From: Candidatus Accumulibacter conexus
GTDB taxonomy: Bacteria > Pseudomonadota > Gammaproteobacteria > Burkholderiales > Rhodocyclaceae
Length of the DNA: 64,000 nt
Reading direction: 5' to 3'
Assembly: GCA_017592775.1 (NCBI GenBank)
Contig: JAGFNJ010000016.1
Coordinates: 22,789 to 86,788, forward strand
Shown here: positions 61,746 through 64,000 of the stretch, piece by piece
How the letters are laid out: every line of letters begins with the position of its first letter
Numbering within the stretch: the stretch's first letter is position 1
Notes under the pieces: generated by a model
Databases searched by the model: none
What the model was told of the DNA's origin: nothing
The model's input: only the letters and a program-made list of their open reading frames with translations
Program-made: the position numbers and the translations under genes

Positions 61746-63098
61746 ATGAAAGTTACCGTTATTGGCGCCGGCTATGTCGGCCTGGTCACCGGCGCCTGCC
61801 TGTCGGAAATGGGCAACCACGTGCTCTGTCTCGATGTGGACAAGCGCAAGATCGAGATCCTCAACAGCGGCGGCATCCCGATCCATGAGCCGGGTCTGGA
61901 AGAGATGGTCAAGCGCAATGCCGCCGATGGCCGGCTGCAATTCACCACCGACATCGCCGCCGCGGTGCATCACGGGACGCTGCAGTTCATCGGCGTCGGT
62001 ACGCCGCCCGACGAGGACGGATCGGCCGATCTCCAGTACGTGCTGGCCGCCGCGCGCAGCATCGGCCAGCACATGACCGACTACAAGGTGATCGTCGACA
62101 AGAGCACGGTGCCGGTCGGCACCGCCGACCGGGTGCGCGCGGCGGTGCAGGAGGTGCTGGCGGAACGTGGCGTCAGCGTGGACTTCGCCGTCGTCAGCAA
62201 CCCGGAGTTTCTCAAGGAAGGGGCTGCGGTCGAGGACTTCATGCGCCCCGACCGCATCATCATCGGCGCTGACGACGAGCGCGCCAGGTTGCTGATGCGG
62301 GCGATCTACGCGCCGTTCTCCCGCAACCGCGACAAGCTGCTGCTGATGGATACACGCAGCGCCGAACTCACTAAATACGCGGCCAACGCCATGCTGGCGA
62401 CGCGCATCAGCTTCATGAATGAACTGGCGCGGCTGGCCGAGTGCGTCGGCGCCGATATCGAACGGGTGCGCCACGGCATCGGCAGCGATCCGCGCATCGG
62501 CACGCACTTTCTCTACGCCGGCACCGGCTACGGCGGGTCGTGCTTTCCCAAGGATGTCAAGGCGCTGGTCCGCACTGGCCACGACATGGGCATCGACCTG
62601 CGGGTGCTGACTGCGGTCGAAGCGGCGAACGATAGCCAGAAGCGGGTGCTGGTCGACAAGGTCGTCGCCCGCTTCGGCGAGGATCTGCAGGGGCGCAGCT
62701 TTGCTCTCTGGGGTCTGGCCTTCAAGCCGGACACCGACGACATGCGCGAAGCGCCGAGTCGGGTGATCGTGCACGAACTGCTGCGCCGCGGCGCGGCGAT
62801 CCGGGCGTACGACCCGGTGGCGATGGACGAAGCGCGGCGGGTGTTCGGCGACCTGCCAGGGCTGAGCTTCGCCAGCCACCAGGCGGACGCGCTGCGCGAT
62901 GCCGATGCACTGCTGATCGTCACCGAGTGGCGCGAGTTCAAGAGCCCGGACTTCGAGCAGATGGGGGTGCTGCTCAAACAACCGCTGATCTTCGACGGCC
63001 GCAACCTCTTCGACCCGGCACTGGTGCGCAGCCTGGGGCTCGAGTATTACGCCATCGGGCGAGGGCAGGCGCCCCTCGGGCTGGCGCTGGACGGGTAG
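61746..63098 (+). CDS. ugd: UDP-glucose 6-dehydrogenase, copy 2
   Basis: 450 residues from ATG 61746 behind [42 protein letters not shown] (Cys266) and [13 protein letters not shown]. Highly similar to copy 1 with the same neighbour order. The C-terminal 12 residues ([11 protein letters not shown]) are an extra tail. It is complete, so UDP-glucuronate supply does not depend on the broken epimerase beside it. Confidence 0.95.
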   Translation: MKVTVIGAGYVGLVTGACLSEMGNHVLCLDVDKRKIEILNSGGIPIHEPGLEEMVKRNAADGRLQFTTDIAAAVHHGTLQFIGVGTPPDEDGSADLQYVLAAARSIGQHMTDYKVIVDKSTVPVGTADRVRAAVQEVLAERGVSVDFAVVSNPEFLKEGAAVEDFMRPDRIIIGADDERARLLMRAIYAPFSRNRDKLLLMDTRSAELTKYAANAMLATRISFMNELARLAECVGADIERVRHGIGSDPRIGTHFLYAGTGYGGSCFPKDVKALVRTGHDMGIDLRVLTAVEAANDSQKRVLVDKVVARFGEDLQGRSFALWGLAFKPDTDDMREAPSRVIVHELLRRGAAIRAYDPVAMDEARRVFGDLPGLSFASHQADALRDADALLIVTEWREFKSPDFEQMGVLLKQPLIFDGRNLFDPALVRSLGLEYYAIGRGQAPLGLALDG

Positions 63099-63131
63099 AG
63101 GGCGGCAGGGGCTCAGCTGCCCGAGCTTGCA

Positions 63132-63244
63132 AAAACGGTGTGGAAAACGGTGTGGAAAACGGTGTGTGGAAAACGGTGTGTGGAAAACGGTGTGTGGAAA
63201 ACGGTGTGTGGAAAACGGTGTGTGGAAAACGGTGACAGGGAAAA
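63132..63244 (+). repeat. Tandem repeat of 12- and 14-bp units
   Basis: Two units of AAAACGGTGTGG followed by about five units of AAAACGGTGTGTGG, then decayed units (AAAACGGTGACAGGG, AAAACAG). It lies just after the second dehydrogenase. Unit lengths of 12 and 14 argue against a protein repeat. Confidence 0.92.
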
Positions 63245-63629
63245 CAGTTACAGTAAACTCAACTCTCGTCAGTGTTACGCGTCCCGCGCGACAGCTTGCC
63301 ATGGCAGCTGCGTCCAAGGGAGCAGGTGGTGGTGCCTGTTCGTGGGGCAGCAGACGTGGATCGCCCCGTGGCAGCGACTCCTGGCTTTGGCGAGAAGGGC
63401 CCGGAGATGCTGCCGGCTGGCGTCAGCGAGGAGGGTGTCTTGCCGCCGATTGCCTGCGGCGGCTTCGTGGGGGAGAGCAGCCGCGTCTTCGAGACGAAGA
63501 TGTGTGGTCACGCCGGGGCCCGTACGCCGTCGTTGGCACGAGGCGAGGCGGACCTGGCCGTGTCTCTGCCGTGACCGATGTGCACCGACCGGGTGAAGGA
63601 TCAGGATCGCCCTTTCAGAGCCCGATCCG
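63245..63629. other. 385-base gap, no supported gene
   Basis: GC-rich, with a forward frame of 100 codons (63272-63574) that matches nothing I know. I see no motif that supports coding. Confidence 0.45.
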
Positions 63630-63938
63630 TTACCCGGATCGTTCGGCGAACACGGTGTCGAGGTCGGGTGCGTCGAGCACGCGCTTCGCCCACGCCTCCA
63701 GGCGCTCGGGTTCAGCGCCTGCGAGCTGGCTCTCGACCCAGGGCGGCAAGGCTCCGAAGCGCCAGCCCAGCAACTGCTTCAGCAGCCGTGCTTCGCCTTG
63801 CTCGATTCCTTTTTCAATTCCCCTTTCGATCCCTTGTTCAATTCCTTTTTCGATCCCTTTCTCGATCCCCTTCTCGATCCCCTTCTCGATCCCTCGCTCC
63901 ATCGCCTGTTGTTCCCATTGCTCGGCAATCGTCAGCAT
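63630..63938 (-). CDS. Candidate intragenic small product of Rpn copy 4
   Basis: In-frame ATG at 63938 lies 5 bases after GGAGGTG (63944-63950 on the minus strand), the strongest ribosome site of the four. It gives 102 residues with the repeat and C-terminal domain. Confidence 0.55.
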   Translation of the reverse strand: MLTIAEQWEQQAMERGIEKGIEKGIEKGIEKGIEQGIERGIEKGIEQGEARLLKQLLGWRFGALPPWVESQLAGAEPERLEAWAKRVLDAPDLDTVFAERSG

Positions 63939-64000
63939 CAGTTCACCTCCACCACTCAAAGTTTCTGTCACGACCTGGCGCAACTGGTCACCGGTCAAGC
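63630..64000 (-). CDS. Rpn-family nuclease, copy 4, C-terminal part (cut by the window edge)
   Basis: The frame runs off the right edge; 123 codons are visible. MLTIAEQWEQQAMERG is followed by GIEK/GIEQ units from a 12-bp tandem repeat and then RLLKQLLGWRFGALPPWVESQLAGAEPERLEAWAKRVLDAPDLDTVF, the module also found at the end of the other three Rpn-type genes here. The visible upstream codons (TGDQLRQVVTETLSGGGE) belong to the middle of the protein. Confidence 0.82.
   Translation of the reverse strand, partial: LTGDQLRQVVTETLSGGGELMLTIAEQWEQQAMERGIEKGIEKGIEKGIEKGIEQGIERGIEKGIEQGEARLLKQLLGWRFGALPPWVESQLAGAEPERLEAWAKRVLDAPDLDTVFAERSG
63796..63904 (-). repeat. 12-bp tandem repeat inside Rpn copy 4
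   Basis: About nine units close to GGGATCGAGAAG (minus strand) coding GIEK/GIEQ; the longest of the four arrays. Confidence 0.9.

Noticed and set aside
62927-63235. Open frame reading through the tandem array (VENGVWKTVCGKR)
   Set aside because: It overlaps the end of ugd copy 2 in another frame, and the 14-bp units change frame from unit to unit.
63132-63244. CRISPR array
   Set aside because: Units of 12-14 bases follow each other without spacers, and no cas gene is present.

Overview
The window looks like a chromosome segment of a GC-rich betaproteobacterium of the Rhodocyclales, most like the polyphosphate-accumulating 'Candidatus Accumulibacter' group. The evidence is a PHB gene pair (phaB, phaR), a sodium-pumping methylmalonyl-CoA decarboxylase, periplasmic nitrate reductase without NapC, the bamD/rluD/pgeF neighbourhood, and a dense accessory zone of Rpn-type nucleases and toxin-antitoxin-like genes. 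The taxonomic call is inference from gene content; nothing was searched.

Layout. 1-9.2 kb: housekeeping genes: the end of a DUF748-type protein, rmuC, a Ser/Thr kinase-HDOD-GAF regulator, bamD, rluD, pgeF, phaB and phaR. 9.4-13 kb: the four-gene mmdADCB operon on the minus strand, then tRNA-Leu(CAG) and rnr. 15.7-24.8 kb: nitrate reduction. napF lies on the plus strand next to a large ACP/acyl-AMP-ligase/acyltransferase fusion; napDAGHB lies on the minus strand behind a perfect FNR-type box. 24.9-30 kb: a gamma-carbonic anhydrase and a four-gene MacA / split MacB / TolC-type efflux operon. 30.2-35.1 kb: RfaH-like antiterminator, gmd, fcl, a beta-CASP metallo-hydrolase and a MarR-type EPS regulator, which open a polysaccharide locus.

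35.1-45.4 kb is an accessory island of small genes: intact MntA with a truncated HepT, three Rpn-family nucleases, a DUF29 protein, a pair of small paralogs of unknown function, two DUF4160/DUF2442 pairs, a UPF0175/DUF3368 pair, and decayed fragments of UDP-glucose dehydrogenase, an AAA ATPase and probably a group II intron. Eight copies of a roughly 30-nt sequence with a TATACT core occur here; seven of them lie just upstream of an accessory gene or gene pair. All four Rpn genes in the window (a fourth is cut by the right edge) carry a strong in-frame Shine-Dalgarno plus ATG just before a 12-bp tandem repeat, as expected for intragenic antitoxins. This island is the best candidate for an undescribed organisation.

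45.9-63.1 kb is the second part of the polysaccharide locus. Two near-duplicate pairs of NAD-dependent epimerase plus UDP-glucose dehydrogenase flank a block with a DUF1800/DUF1501 pair, an IS200-like element, and more AT-rich genes for a pyruvyl transferase, four glycosyltransferases, a Wzy-like polymerase and a Wzx-like flippase. The second epimerase carries an in-frame amber codon. Together the genes point to export of a uronic-acid and deoxyhexose-containing exopolysaccharide or O-antigen, assembled by a Wzx/Wzy route.
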